Assembly (NCBI GenBank): GCA_964523735.1
Contig: CAZFYZ010000004.1
Coordinates: 21,642 to 85,641, forward strand
Reading direction: 5' to 3'
DNA length: 64,000 bases
Source of the DNA: CAZFYZ01 sp964523735
GTDB taxonomy: Bacteria; Armatimonadota; UBA5829
Shown piece by piece: positions 40,411 through 48,534 of the stretch; position 1 is the first letter of the stretch, and each line of letters opens with the position of its first letter. The translations under genes were made by a program, and so were the position numbers. The notes below the pieces were generated by a model that worked only from the letters and a program-made list of their open reading frames with translations, searched no databases and had not been told where the DNA came from.

Positions 40411-40992
40411 CTAGAGAGCCTGCAGCAGGCTTCTTGCTTTGATAAGAGCCTTCCCCCGATGTGAGATCGCATTCTTCTCTTCGGCAGGGAATTCGGCCAC
40501 GCACTTGCGCAAATCCGGCAAGTACAGGATTGGATCGTAGCCGAAACCGTTTGTGCCGCGGGGTTCGCGGGAGATGACGCCTTCGAGAGAGTCCTCGCAG
40601 GTTTCGAGACGTCCATTCGGCCAGGCAATGGCGATCGCGCACCTGAATCGAGCCGAGCGTTTGTCATCCGGTACATCGCGCATCATTTGCAGGAGCTTCG
40701 CTATACGCTCGGGGTCTGAGGGGGCGAATCTGCTGGAGTAGACGCCCGGTGCGCCATCCAGCGCGTCGACTTCCAAACCGGAGTCATCGGCCAGAGTTGC
40801 CTCATCTGTGAAAGAGGCATAGGCGCGGGCCTTGAGAATAGCGTTCTCGATGAATGTCGAGCCCGTTTCATCGACCTCCGGAGCATCGGGGTAGTCGGAG
40901 AGCGAGACGATCTCGAACGGAACACCTTCCAGCACCGCGGCCATTTCACGCGCCTTGCCTTCGTTCTTCGTGGCGATGACGAGCTTTCTCAG
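40411..40992 (-). CDS. rdgB: dITP/XTP pyrophosphatase (Ham1/RdgB)
   Basis: Removes deaminated purine nucleoside triphosphates by hydrolysing them to monophosphates. 193 residues with the family motifs: LVIATKNEGKAREM at the start, ETGSTFIENAILKARAYA, LADDSGLEVDALDGAPGVYS and GTNGFGYDPIL, ISHRGKAL. All catalytic Lys/Asp/Glu positions are present. There is no ATG, GTG or TTG at the homologous start. The best candidate is CTG (40990-40992, giving MRKLVIATKN) with GGGGAGG, contributed by a family-B repeat, just upstream. It follows rph in the conserved murI-gerM-rph-rdgB order. Confidence 0.92.
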   Translation of the reverse strand: MRKLVIATKNEGKAREMAAVLEGVPFEIVSLSDYPDAPEVDETGSTFIENAILKARAYASFTDEATLADDSGLEVDALDGAPGVYSSRFAPSDPERIAKLLQMMRDVPDDKRSARFRCAIAIAWPNGRLETCEDSLEGVISREPRGTNGFGYDPILYLPDLRKCVAEFPAEEKNAISHRGKALIKARSLLQAL

Positions 40993-41000
40993 CGGACAAC

Positions 41001-41033
41001 CTCCCCTCAGCCCCCTCGTGAAGTGAGGGGGAG
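41001..41033. repeat. Family-B repeat between rph and rdgB
   Basis: CTCCCCTCAGCCCCCTCGTG followed by AAGTGAGGGGGAG fills the whole rph-rdgB interval. On the minus strand its last bases GGGGAGG act as a plausible ribosome-binding site for rdgB. Confidence 0.8.
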
Positions 41034-41759
41034 CTAGAGCACGTCGGCCAGCTCGGTCTTCATGATCTTGATGAGCTTGCCGACGCCCTTCTGCGCCAGG
41101 TCGAGGAGGTTGTTGAAGCGGTTCATCGTAAACGGAACGCCCTCGGCAGTGGTCTGAATCTCGACGATCCTGTTCGCCGCCGTCATCACCACGTTCATAT
41201 CGACGCCCGCGTTGGAGTCTTCCTTGTAGTTGAGGTCCAACAACTCCTCGTTGGCGACAACGCCGACGCTGATAGCTGCGATAAGGTCGCTGAACGGCAT
41301 CTTCTTTACAAGCCCGTCCTTCTTGAGCTGTGCGCAGGCATCGACAAACGCAATGAAGGCGCCTGTGATCGAAGCCGTTCGCGTGCCGCCATCGGCCTGA
41401 ATAACGTCGCAGTCCAGCCAGATGGTTCGCTCGCCCATGGCTGGCATGTCTGCGACGGATCTCACCGCACGACCCACCAGCCTCTGGATCTCCTGGCTTC
41501 TGCCGTTGATATGGCCCTTGCTGACATCCCGATGAGTGCGGGTCTCGCACGAACGAGGCAGCATTCCGTACTCGGCCGTTACCCAGCCCTGGCCCTGGCC
41601 CTTGAGGAATGGGGGGACCTTCTCCTCGACCGAGGCCGTGCAGATCACCTTGGTGTCGCCCATCTCGATGAGGCAACTTCCCTCGGCATACTTGTTGAAG
41701 TTGCGGGTTATCTTAACCGGTCTGAGCTCGTCAACCGCTCGGCCGTCGAGTCGAATCAT
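41034..41759 (-). CDS. rph: Ribonuclease PH
   Basis: Phosphorolytic 3'-5' exoribonuclease that trims tRNA precursors; forms a hexameric ring. 241 residues, the normal length. Landmarks: GSCLIEMGDTKVICTASVEE, KGQGQGWVTAEYGMLPRSCE, RTHRDVSKGHINGRSQEIQR and the catalytic-site segment DCDVIQADGGTRTASITGAF with the RPH-type Asp residues, then GVDMNVVMT. Start ATG 41757-41759 has GAGGAG upstream. Position between murI and rdgB is conserved in many Gram-positive-related lineages. Confidence 0.96.
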   Translation of the reverse strand: MIRLDGRAVDELRPVKITRNFNKYAEGSCLIEMGDTKVICTASVEEKVPPFLKGQGQGWVTAEYGMLPRSCETRTHRDVSKGHINGRSQEIQRLVGRAVRSVADMPAMGERTIWLDCDVIQADGGTRTASITGAFIAFVDACAQLKKDGLVKKMPFSDLIAAISVGVVANEELLDLNYKEDSNAGVDMNVVMTAANRIVEIQTTAEGVPFTMNRFNNLLDLAQKGVGKLIKIMKTELADVL

Positions 41760-41782
41760 AAGTGCCTCTCCTCATACAGTTG

Positions 41783-41865
41783 TTGCTTCGGGACGCCTCG
41801 TCCCGAAGCATAGCATGCTCTCCTGATGTGCAAAGTTGCTGCTTTGGACGCCCCGTCCCGAAGCA
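41783..41865. repeat. Two family-C palindromes
   Basis: TTGCTTCGGGACGCCTCGTC followed by CCGAAGCA (41783-41810), and a slightly degenerate second copy (41836-41865), separate murI from rph. Each can form a hairpin of about 10 bp. Confidence 0.8.
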
Positions 41866-41880
41866 TAGGATGCCTGGGGT

Positions 41881-42651
41881 CTAGATAGTCGCAGCCGCCG
41901 ATAGGTCGCGGCAGATCACTTCGCCGATCGGCCTGCCGAGAAACTTGCTGCCGAGATCGGCAAGGCCGCTGGTCTCACCGCTGGCATAGAACTCGTGCCG
42001 GTCACAGGCCTCAGCGGCGGCGCATCCTCTCACGTCAAGAGTGTTCGCAAGCGCCAGCGCGGTTTCCTCCGCCGGGTCCACGATCGTCACGTCAGGCCCT
42101 GCCGCGCACTCGATGGCTCGTCTGAGGAACGGATAGTGAGTACAGCCCAGAATGATCGTATCGCAGCCCGCATCCTCGCTCTCGGCCATGCCGGACTCAA
42201 CCAGCGGCACGAACTTGGGGCAGGCCTGCTGGACTACCTGAGCCGAGAAGCCGCACCGGCTGATCTCCCTCACATAAGCCTCGCTCTTCACGGTGCCCGT
42301 CGTGGCCAGTATGCCGATCGGCGCGTCCTGGGCGATCTTGACTGCTGCCCGTGCTCCAGGCTCGATCATACCTATGACGGGGACATCCGGCCAGGCGTTT
42401 TTGGCCTCTTCGAGGGCAACCGCGCTGGACATGTTGCAGGCCATCACAACCGCCTTCGCGCCTTCCTCGACCAGAAACGCGACTATGTCTCGCGCGTAAC
42501 CCCTGATCTCATCAAGCGGGCGCTCTCCATAGGGCACGTGTGCGGTGTCGGCGAAGTAGACTATCCTCTCGTGAGGACAAACGCGCATTATCTGGGCCGC
42601 GACGCTCAATCCGCCGAGGCCGGAGTCGAAAACACCAATCGGCAGACTCAA
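41881..42651 (-). CDS. murI: Glutamate racemase
   Basis: Makes D-glutamate for peptidoglycan. 256 residues with the two catalytic cysteines: Cys72 in VVMACNMSSAVAL and the second in IILGCTHYPFLRRAI. GVFDSGLGGLSV at residue 6 and YFADTAHVPYGERP are family signatures. Its start overlaps the stop of the GerMN gene by four bases (ATGA), indicating coupled translation in the amidase-gerMN-murI operon. Confidence 0.96.
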   Translation of the reverse strand: MSLPIGVFDSGLGGLSVAAQIMRVCPHERIVYFADTAHVPYGERPLDEIRGYARDIVAFLVEEGAKAVVMACNMSSAVALEEAKNAWPDVPVIGMIEPGARAAVKIAQDAPIGILATTGTVKSEAYVREISRCGFSAQVVQQACPKFVPLVESGMAESEDAGCDTIILGCTHYPFLRRAIECAAGPDVTIVDPAEETALALANTLDVRGCAAAEACDRHEFYASGETSGLADLGSKFLGRPIGEVICRDLSAAATI

Positions 42652-43250
42652 TCCTCTTCAGCCGGTTGCAGCAGGACACCATCGGGTTCGATGGGCTCAT
42701 TCAGGTCATAGTGCCCGCCAATCGACTCAACCGGCTCTCCTTCCACCAAAATCCTGACCTTATTGACCTTACCCTTACTGTTATCAACGAGTGTATGAGC
42801 AATAGCGTTTAGTACCAGCGCCTCTTGATCGGAACCCCCTGCGAAGTTGTCTCGGAACTCCTTGCTGAAGTTCACAGTCGCCGTTCCATTCTTGACCTTC
42901 ACCGGCGACAGCACCCTGGTTCCCTCAGGGATCAGTCCTGTGGCCTCGCCCTTCTTCTCACCGGCTGCCACGAGCGCCGCAAGAGCCGAATCGAGCGATT
43001 CGCCCCTTGTTTCCACGAGCCTCTCCTGTGGGGCAAGATACGCGCCCGTTGCACCCGCCTTGGGCAGGTAGAGCTTCACGCGCGCTCGTTCGGTCAGGGT
43101 GACGACCGGCCGCGCGGTGACAGTGGCGGTGCCCGTTGGCTTCTTGCTGAGCATGTTGGCCACATAATAGGCGCCCGTCGCAGCCAGCACGAAGAGCACC
43201 AGTGCCGTGACCACCAGCGCGCCGTTACCCGATTTCTTCTTTCTACTCAT
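42648..43250 (-). CDS. GerMN-domain protein, membrane anchored
   Basis: 200 residues: N-terminal helix (about 11-33, ALVVTALVLFVLAATGAYYV), a linker, then a GerMN domain (VKLYLPKAGATGAYLAPQER, SLDSALAALVAA, KVKNGTATVNFSKEFRDNF, LNAIAHTLVDNSKGKVNKVRIL). GerMN was named from Bacillus GerM, which acts in spore-coat and germination peptidoglycan, but the domain also occurs in non-sporulating bacteria next to amidases. The location between an amidase and murI supports a peptidoglycan role outside the membrane. There is no other sign of sporulation here. Confidence 0.88.
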   Translation of the reverse strand: MSRKKKSGNGALVVTALVLFVLAATGAYYVANMLSKKPTGTATVTARPVVTLTERARVKLYLPKAGATGAYLAPQERLVETRGESLDSALAALVAAGEKKGEATGLIPEGTRVLSPVKVKNGTATVNFSKEFRDNFAGGSDQEALVLNAIAHTLVDNSKGKVNKVRILVEGEPVESIGGHYDLNEPIEPDGVLLQPAEED

Positions 43251-43265
43251 AACCAGCCTCGGAGT

Positions 43266-44891
43266 CTACCTAATCGGGGTCCCCTCGATGTAGGCCTTAA
43301 GTCCCTGAATAACCCCTTGAGCGACCTTCTTTCGGTACGCCGGGTCGAGAAGCTTGGCGCGATCAGACGCAGTGTTGATGTAACCACACTCCAGAAGTAC
43401 TCCCGGAATCCCGCTGCCCGAGAGCCCGCGCAGCACTGCGAGCCCCTTCGTTGAGTTGCGGCCATCGCTGCGCGCATTGCCGTCTTTCATACCGGTGACG
43501 GCGCATACTGCGGCTTGAATCGCGTAACCCAGAGCCATGGGGCTAGGCTCTGTCATGTGATAGTAGGTCTCAATCCCGCTGCACTTGTCTGGGTAATAGT
43601 TGGAATTGCAGTGCAGACTAACAAAGAAGTCAGCCTCGTTCTTTATCGCAATGCCAGGCCTCTCGGGAAGGCCCAACGCTTGGTCGCCCTCCCTGGTTAG
43701 TATGACCTTCGCGCCCTCTGCTTCGAGCGCTGCAGCGACGTCTTTGGCGATCTGCAGGTTCAGGTTCTTCTCGTGTAGCGTTCCCCAGGGGGCTCCAATC
43801 TGCTTGCCGCCGTGCCCCGGGTCTACGACAACGGTCTTTCCGTCTAGTGTCCCGCCGGCCCTATCCGGCAGGCTCACCGACAATGTCACGGAGTTTGGCG
43901 AAGCGGTATGGCTGAAGATCACAATCCTTGTGGCCCTGAGCTCCACCAGCACTCCCTGCTTTGTTTGTACGACCTTGACCTCCTTGAGCAGCGGGTGGGG
44001 GTCGTTTGGCGTCTGGAACGTCTGCGACAGCGTCGCGCCCTTGAGTATCAGGTCCACCTCGGGCGGCTTGACACCGAACGCTGTCTTCACGGCCGCCTTT
44101 GCACTCGTCTCCACGATCATATTCAGGCGCGTGTCATCTATCCGCTCGAACCGGATCGCATTCACGACACATGGCCCACCGGCAGTCTTGTCGCCGTTGG
44201 GCTTTGCGCCCTGTCCGTTGTCGGGACTCTTGATCTGGGTTCCTATCGAGAAAACCAACTGAGCCGATGGCTGCCGGCTCTCCAGTGCTATACCGGAGTC
44301 CTTGACCAGATCGATCACAACCCGAGTGACCTCGGACGAGTACTGACCGAGCCTTGCTTTGTCGGCGATGGTCCCGCCTATGTAGACTTCCTTGGCTTCG
44401 GACGCCAGCCTGGCCCCCTCAACGTCGACCGTTAACTTGTTGCTCCACTTGCCGAGCTTGCAGGTTACGGGAAAGCTGCAGTTGATCTTCAGGGTGTTCT
44501 CTACGAACTCAACTGAGTTGAGGTGTGCATAGAGCGTGGCGATGCGCTTCTCCGGGTCCCACGCCACTTCGCCGCCGATGACCTTCATCGCATCGTCCAG
44601 CGGCAGCATCTTCTGCCCGTCGATCTCCACCAGCGCAACGTCGCCGGTGCGCCCGGCGGACGAGGTTATGGCCACCGCTCTGCCGTTCAGGATTGCGCAG
44701 GAGCATCCGAGCGGCTCGAGTATCGAAAGTGGAGCCAGAACCCGCTTGCCATCATGGACAGCCGAGGGCGAACACACTGCCTCACGACCGCCAACGAATA
44801 TGCGGGCGTCTGTGTTCTGTGCCCACACTCCGTGAGCAAGCATGCATATTAGAAAGAGGACTATTGACCCCGTTATGGCTGATCGATTCAC
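43266..44891 (-). CDS. N-acetylmuramoyl-L-alanine amidase (Amidase_3) with N-terminal AMIN/copper-amine-oxidase-like domains
   Basis: 541 residues. Signal peptide (1-24, HGVWAQ), a copper-amine-oxidase-N-like domain (about 30-105, FVGGREAVCSPSAVHDGKRV), AMIN-like beta domains (about 110-340), and Amidase_3 (about 355-535). Zinc and catalytic residues are visible in VVDPGHGGKQIG (His), LHEKNLN (Glu), FVSLHCNSNYYP (His) and VLLECGYI (Glu). It cleaves stem peptides from glycan strands in the periplasm, and the AMIN part targets peptidoglycan. GTG 44889-44891 has GAGGAAAC upstream. It heads the operon with gerMN (15 bases later) and murI, under the promoter at 44974-45002. Confidence 0.93.
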   Translation of the reverse strand: MNRSAITGSIVLFLICMLAHGVWAQNTDARIFVGGREAVCSPSAVHDGKRVLAPLSILEPLGCSCAILNGRAVAITSSAGRTGDVALVEIDGQKMLPLDDAMKVIGGEVAWDPEKRIATLYAHLNSVEFVENTLKINCSFPVTCKLGKWSNKLTVDVEGARLASEAKEVYIGGTIADKARLGQYSSEVTRVVIDLVKDSGIALESRQPSAQLVFSIGTQIKSPDNGQGAKPNGDKTAGGPCVVNAIRFERIDDTRLNMIVETSAKAAVKTAFGVKPPEVDLILKGATLSQTFQTPNDPHPLLKEVKVVQTKQGVLVELRATRIVIFSHTASPNSVTLSVSLPDRAGGTLDGKTVVVDPGHGGKQIGAPWGTLHEKNLNLQIAKDVAAALEAEGAKVILTREGDQALGLPERPGIAIKNEADFFVSLHCNSNYYPDKCSGIETYYHMTEPSPMALGYAIQAAVCAVTGMKDGNARSDGRNSTKGLAVLRGLSGSGIPGVLLECGYINTASDRAKLLDPAYRKKVAQGVIQGLKAYIEGTPIR

Positions 44892-44973
44892 AGAGGTTTC
44901 CTCGCCGGATTGCCTTACCGAGACGTGGGCTTTATCTCAGTATTACGCAACCGCGACCATGAGCTTCACCCAT

Positions 44974-45002
44974 ATTCTAGCCCGAGGGTTGCTAGAATGC
45001 AA
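44974..45002 (-). promoter_or_regulatory. Promoter of the amidase-gerMN-murI operon
   Basis: Minus strand TTGCAT (44997-45002), 17-base spacer, TAGAAT (44974-44979). The words around the -10 (GGGCTAGAATAT) are shared with the promoter at 48411-48439. Confidence 0.65.
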
Positions 45003-45015
45003 ATCTCAAGCAGCG

Positions 45016-45474
45016 TTAGTGCTCCCTCCTCACGCCGGCTAGCTTCCTATCAAGGAATGCATAGAGTGCCTGCCGGTCATCTTCTGTCAGCGCGAAGAGG
45101 TCTACGTCCATCAACAACTTACCTGAGGAGTCCTTGAGTCTGTGCGAGAGCCTTCCGCCCAACAGCTTCATCGGCCTGATCTCGTAGAGGGCGACCTGTG
45201 ACCACCTGACTGTGAAGCTGCGGAAGATCATCTTGCGCGTGATGCCTTCCGAATCTACCCTGAGTCGCCCAACCATGTAGCCGATGGCGCCCAGGACACA
45301 CGCAGCCGCGTAGACCGAGGCACCAATCCGTGTCGCCCGCGAGATCGTGTCGATCTGCCATATCTGCCACCACAGCGCCAGCACCACTGCGGCCGCCGCC
45401 AGCATCAGTACGACCACAAACGTGGCCATTCGGAACTCCAAGGCTTCCGATTCGTGCGTCTCGCTGGCACTCAC
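45016..45474 (-). CDS. Two-TM protein with bacterial PH-like domain
   Basis: 152 residues from GTG 45472-45474, overlapping the TGA of the fragment upstream. Helices at about 16-38 (MATFVVVLMLAAAAVVLALW) and 50-68 are followed by a soluble domain of the bacterial PH type (LRVDSEGITRKMIFRSFTVR, WSQVALYEIRP) and a C-terminal helix ALYAFLDRKLAGVRREH. Such domains often bind lipids or proteins at the membrane; role unknown. A degenerate second copy of its C-terminus lies immediately upstream. Confidence 0.68.
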   Translation of the reverse strand: MSASETHESEALEFRMATFVVVLMLAAAAVVLALWWQIWQIDTISRATRIGASVYAAACVLGAIGYMVGRLRVDSEGITRKMIFRSFTVRWSQVALYEIRPMKLLGGRLSHRLKDSSGKLLMDVDLFALTEDDRQALYAFLDRKLAGVRREH

Positions 45475-45617
45475 GCCTCATCCCTCCTCACACCGGCCAG
45501 CTTCCGATCCAGGAACGCTGCGAAAGCCGCGCGCTCTTCAGGCCTTCCGGTTGTGGACACGACTCGATTGGCATAGGTATCAATCGGGCCTGCCCGTGAA
45601 CCGCGGGCACAGGCCAG
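45471..45617 (-). pseudogene. Truncated paralogue of the adjacent PH-like gene
   Basis: 48 codons between two in-frame TGA codons (45618-45620 upstream). The end reads RPEERAAFAAFLDRKLAGVR RDEA, nearly the same as DRQALYAFLDRKLAGVR REH in the next gene. Everything before this C-terminal piece is missing and no Shine-Dalgarno start exists, so it is best seen as the remnant of a tandem duplication that ended near the gyrA promoter. Confidence 0.5.
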
Positions 45618-45671
45618 TCATTCAATACTTCGCCGCTCCCGCCCACTCTCCTGCGAAGCCCGCCCGCTTCC

Positions 45672-45701
45672 TTGACCCTCGGCGCGTCACAGCAGTATAA
45701 T
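45672..45701 (+). promoter_or_regulatory. Promoter of gyrA
   Basis: TTGACC (45672-45677), 18-base spacer, perfect TATAAT (45696-45701), 34 bases before the gyrA start. Confidence 0.75.
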
Positions 45702-45735
45702 ATAGGCGTCCAAATTCACCACGAGGTCCTGCCTG

Positions 45736-48312
45736 TTGAGCAACATCGCTCGGGAAATCATCCCTGTAAACATAGAAGACGAGCTGCGTAAGTCGTACAT
45801 GGACTACGCGATGAGCGTGATCATCTCACGCGCATTCGTGGATGTCCGAGACGGCCTGAAACCGGTCCAGAGGCGTATCCTGGTCGCAATGAACGACCTC
45901 CACCTGGGCCCGGCCTCTCAGCACAGGAAGTGCGCGAAGATCGCAGGAGACACCTCGGGCAACTACCATCCCCACGGCGAGAGCATCGTCTACCCCACAA
46001 TGGTCCGTATGGCTCAGGACTTCAGCCTTCGTTACCCGCTGTGCGATGGCCAGGGGAATATGGGCTCCATCGACGGCGACCCGCCCGCGGCTATGCGATA
46101 TACCGAGATGCGCATGTCCGCCATCGCCATGGAGATGCTTGAGGACCTCGACAAGGACACCGTCGAGTGGCAGGAGAACTACGACCAGCGGCTCCAGGAG
46201 CCCCTCGTGCTGCCGGGCAAGTTCCCGAACCTATTGGCGAACGGCACCGAAGGCATCGGTGTCGGAATGGCCTCCAAGCTCGCTCCGCACAATATCGGCG
46301 AGATCTGCGACGGCTTCATCCACATGATTGACAACCCGGACTGCACTGTCGATGATCTCATGCAGCACATCAAGGGTCCGGACTTCCCGACCGGGGCAGT
46401 GGTCCTCGGTACCCGAGGCTTTAGATCGGCCTACGAGACCGGCCGCGGCCAGGTTATAATGCAGGCCGTCAGCTCGATCGAACCTCTGGACAACGGCAAA
46501 GCAGCAATCGTCGTAACCGAGCTTCCCTATCAGGTCAACAAGACCGAGCTGATCAAGAAGATCGCGGCTCTCGCCCGGGAAAAGAAGGTCGACGGCATCA
46601 CTGATATCCCGGACTACTCGGACCGCCACGGCATACGCATCCAGATCGAGCTGCGCCGCGACGCTCACCCGAAGAAGATCCTGAACTACCTCTACAAGCA
46701 CACCGATCTTCGCAAGACCTTCGGCATCATCCAGCTTGTGGTCGTCGATGGCGCGCCGCGCATCCTCTCCCTCAAGGAGCTGATGCAGCAATATGTCGAC
46801 CACCGCGTGATCGTGGTCGTCCGTCGGACCGAATACGACCTCAAGCGTGCTCGCAACCGGGCTCACATTCTCGAGGGCCTGCGAGTTGCGCTCGAGTTCC
46901 TGGACGAAGTCATCCGCATCATCCGCGCTTCCAAGAGTGCCGAGGATGCGCGCAACCAGCTCATGTCCCGCTTCGGCCTCTCTCAGCTTCAGGCCGACGC
47001 TATCCTGAACATGCAGCTCCGCCAGCTAACCGCCCTCGAGCGTGAGAAGCTCGAAGACGAGTATAAGGCCCTCCTGAGGCGCATCGGCTACCTCGAGGAC
47101 CTCTTGGCTGACCCGCTGAAGATCCTCGGCGTGATCAAGGACGAGCTGCGCTACCTCAAGGACAAGTTCGGCGACGCCCGACGCACCCGGATCATCCCTG
47201 TCGAGGCCGAGGAGATCGGTGAAGAGGACATGATCCCCGAAGAGGACACGATCATCACGATCACTCGCGATGGCTACATCAAGCGTGTCCCGATCGACAC
47301 CTATCGGGCTCAACGCCGCGGAGGCAAAGGCATAATCGGCGCGACCGCCAAAGAAGAGGACAAGCTCGCGCACCTGTTCGTGGCGACCACGCATCATTAC
47401 ATCCTCTTCTTCACCGACCGCGGCCGCGTCTACAGGCTCAAGGCCTACGAGATCCCGCAGACCTCGCGCCAAGCGATGGGCACCGCTGTCATTAACCTGA
47501 TCAACATCGAGCCCGGCGACAAGATTACCGCCGTCATCCCCGTCAAGGAGATGGACAATGACGGCTTCATGGTGATGGCGACGGAGCTCGGTGAAGTCAA
47601 GAAATCCGATCTGAACGAGTTCCACAACCTCCGCTCGAACGGCCTCCGGTGCTTCGACATCGAAGAGGGCGATTCCCTGCGATGGGTGGAACTCTCCCAC
47701 GGCAGCGACGAGGTGGTCCTGGTCACCAGGAACGGCATGTCGATCCGCTTCCACGAGAAGGACCTCCGCAGCGCGGGGCGCGCAGCCGGCGGCGTGAGAG
47801 GCATCAAGCTCGTCGGGGACGACCGTGTGGTCGGAATGACTCTCGCCCGAGACAACTGCGAGCTGCTCGTGGCCACCGAGCGCGGTTTTGGTAAGCGAAC
47901 GCTCCTCGAGTACTACCGCAAGCAGACCCGAGGCGGCAAGGGCATCAAGACGATGAACCTGTCCGAAAAGACCGGCCGCATCGTCGAGACCGCCGTGGTC
48001 GACGACACCGACAAGATCGTGATTGTCACCACCGGCGGGATCATGCTCAAGATCAGGGTTAAGGAAATCCGCTCTTGCGGCCGCTCCACCCAGGGCGTCA
48101 AACTGATCAATCTCGGCGCCGGCGACTCGGTCGGGTCTCTCGCCCGTATCCCCAAGGCCGAGGATCCGGGAGAAAGCTCAGCCGCACTGCCGAGGCCGAA
48201 GAAGAAGAAAGACGCGCTCGATCTACCCGAGGGTGAAGAGCCCGAGGATGTGGACGAGGAACTCGTCGATGAAGAGGACTTGGAGGACGAGGAACCCGAG
48301 TCCGAGGAATAG
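45736..48312 (+). CDS. gyrA: DNA gyrase subunit A
   Basis: Cuts and rejoins DNA during ATP-driven negative supercoiling, with GyrB. 858 residues: winged-helix/tower domains with catalytic Tyr122 in AAMRYTEMR, then the six-bladed C-terminal propeller. The GyrA box QRRGGKG near residue 529 separates it from ParC. In the quinolone-contact loop (HPHGES IVYP) Ser83 is kept but the usual acidic residue 87 is Pro. The C-terminal tail is strongly acidic (DEELVDEEDLEDEEPESEE), as often found in regulatory tails. Start TTG 45736 with GAGG upstream. gyrB is not adjacent. Own promoter and terminator. Confidence 0.97.
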   Translation: MSNIAREIIPVNIEDELRKSYMDYAMSVIISRAFVDVRDGLKPVQRRILVAMNDLHLGPASQHRKCAKIAGDTSGNYHPHGESIVYPTMVRMAQDFSLRYPLCDGQGNMGSIDGDPPAAMRYTEMRMSAIAMEMLEDLDKDTVEWQENYDQRLQEPLVLPGKFPNLLANGTEGIGVGMASKLAPHNIGEICDGFIHMIDNPDCTVDDLMQHIKGPDFPTGAVVLGTRGFRSAYETGRGQVIMQAVSSIEPLDNGKAAIVVTELPYQVNKTELIKKIAALAREKKVDGITDIPDYSDRHGIRIQIELRRDAHPKKILNYLYKHTDLRKTFGIIQLVVVDGAPRILSLKELMQQYVDHRVIVVVRRTEYDLKRARNRAHILEGLRVALEFLDEVIRIIRASKSAEDARNQLMSRFGLSQLQADAILNMQLRQLTALEREKLEDEYKALLRRIGYLEDLLADPLKILGVIKDELRYLKDKFGDARRTRIIPVEAEEIGEEDMIPEEDTIITITRDGYIKRVPIDTYRAQRRGGKGIIGATAKEEDKLAHLFVATTHHYILFFTDRGRVYRLKAYEIPQTSRQAMGTAVINLINIEPGDKITAVIPVKEMDNDGFMVMATELGEVKKSDLNEFHNLRSNGLRCFDIEEGDSLRWVELSHGSDEVVLVTRNGMSIRFHEKDLRSAGRAAGGVRGIKLVGDDRVVGMTLARDNCELLVATERGFGKRTLLEYYRKQTRGGKGIKTMNLSEKTGRIVETAVVDDTDKIVIVTTGGIMLKIRVKEIRSCGRSTQGVKLINLGAGDSVGSLARIPKAEDPGESSAALPRPKKKKDALDLPEGEEPEDVDEELVDEEDLEDEEPESEE

Positions 48313-48319
48313 CAGCCAC

Positions 48320-48356
48320 AGCCCCTCTCCAACGTGGACGAGGGGCTTCTTCTTTT
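48320..48356 (+). terminator. Intrinsic terminator of gyrA
   Basis: AGCCCCTC (48320-48327) / GAGGGGCT (48340-48347) with a 12-base loop and the tail TCTTCTTTT, eight bases after the gyrA stop. Confidence 0.85.
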
Positions 48357-48410
48357 GCCCGTTCGCACCGCAGGAGCCCACATATTTTCCCTCCTAAAGC
48401 TTACCTGCTG

Positions 48411-48439
48411 TTTACATCGTCTTGCAGTTGGGCTAGAAT
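48411..48439 (+). promoter_or_regulatory. Promoter of the outer-membrane-like protein
   Basis: TTTACA (48411-48416), 17-base spacer, TAGAAT (48434-48439). The GGGCTAGAATAT word is the same as in the amidase promoter. The gene starts 95 bases downstream. Confidence 0.65.
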
Positions 48440-48534
48440 ATCGTAGCTCTGCTTGCTGACGCCCGGCGCGCGCCGGAGGATTGTCTGCCCGATTGTGCCA
48501 AGCTTGCGGGGCGCATTCTATGAGAGGTGAAAGA

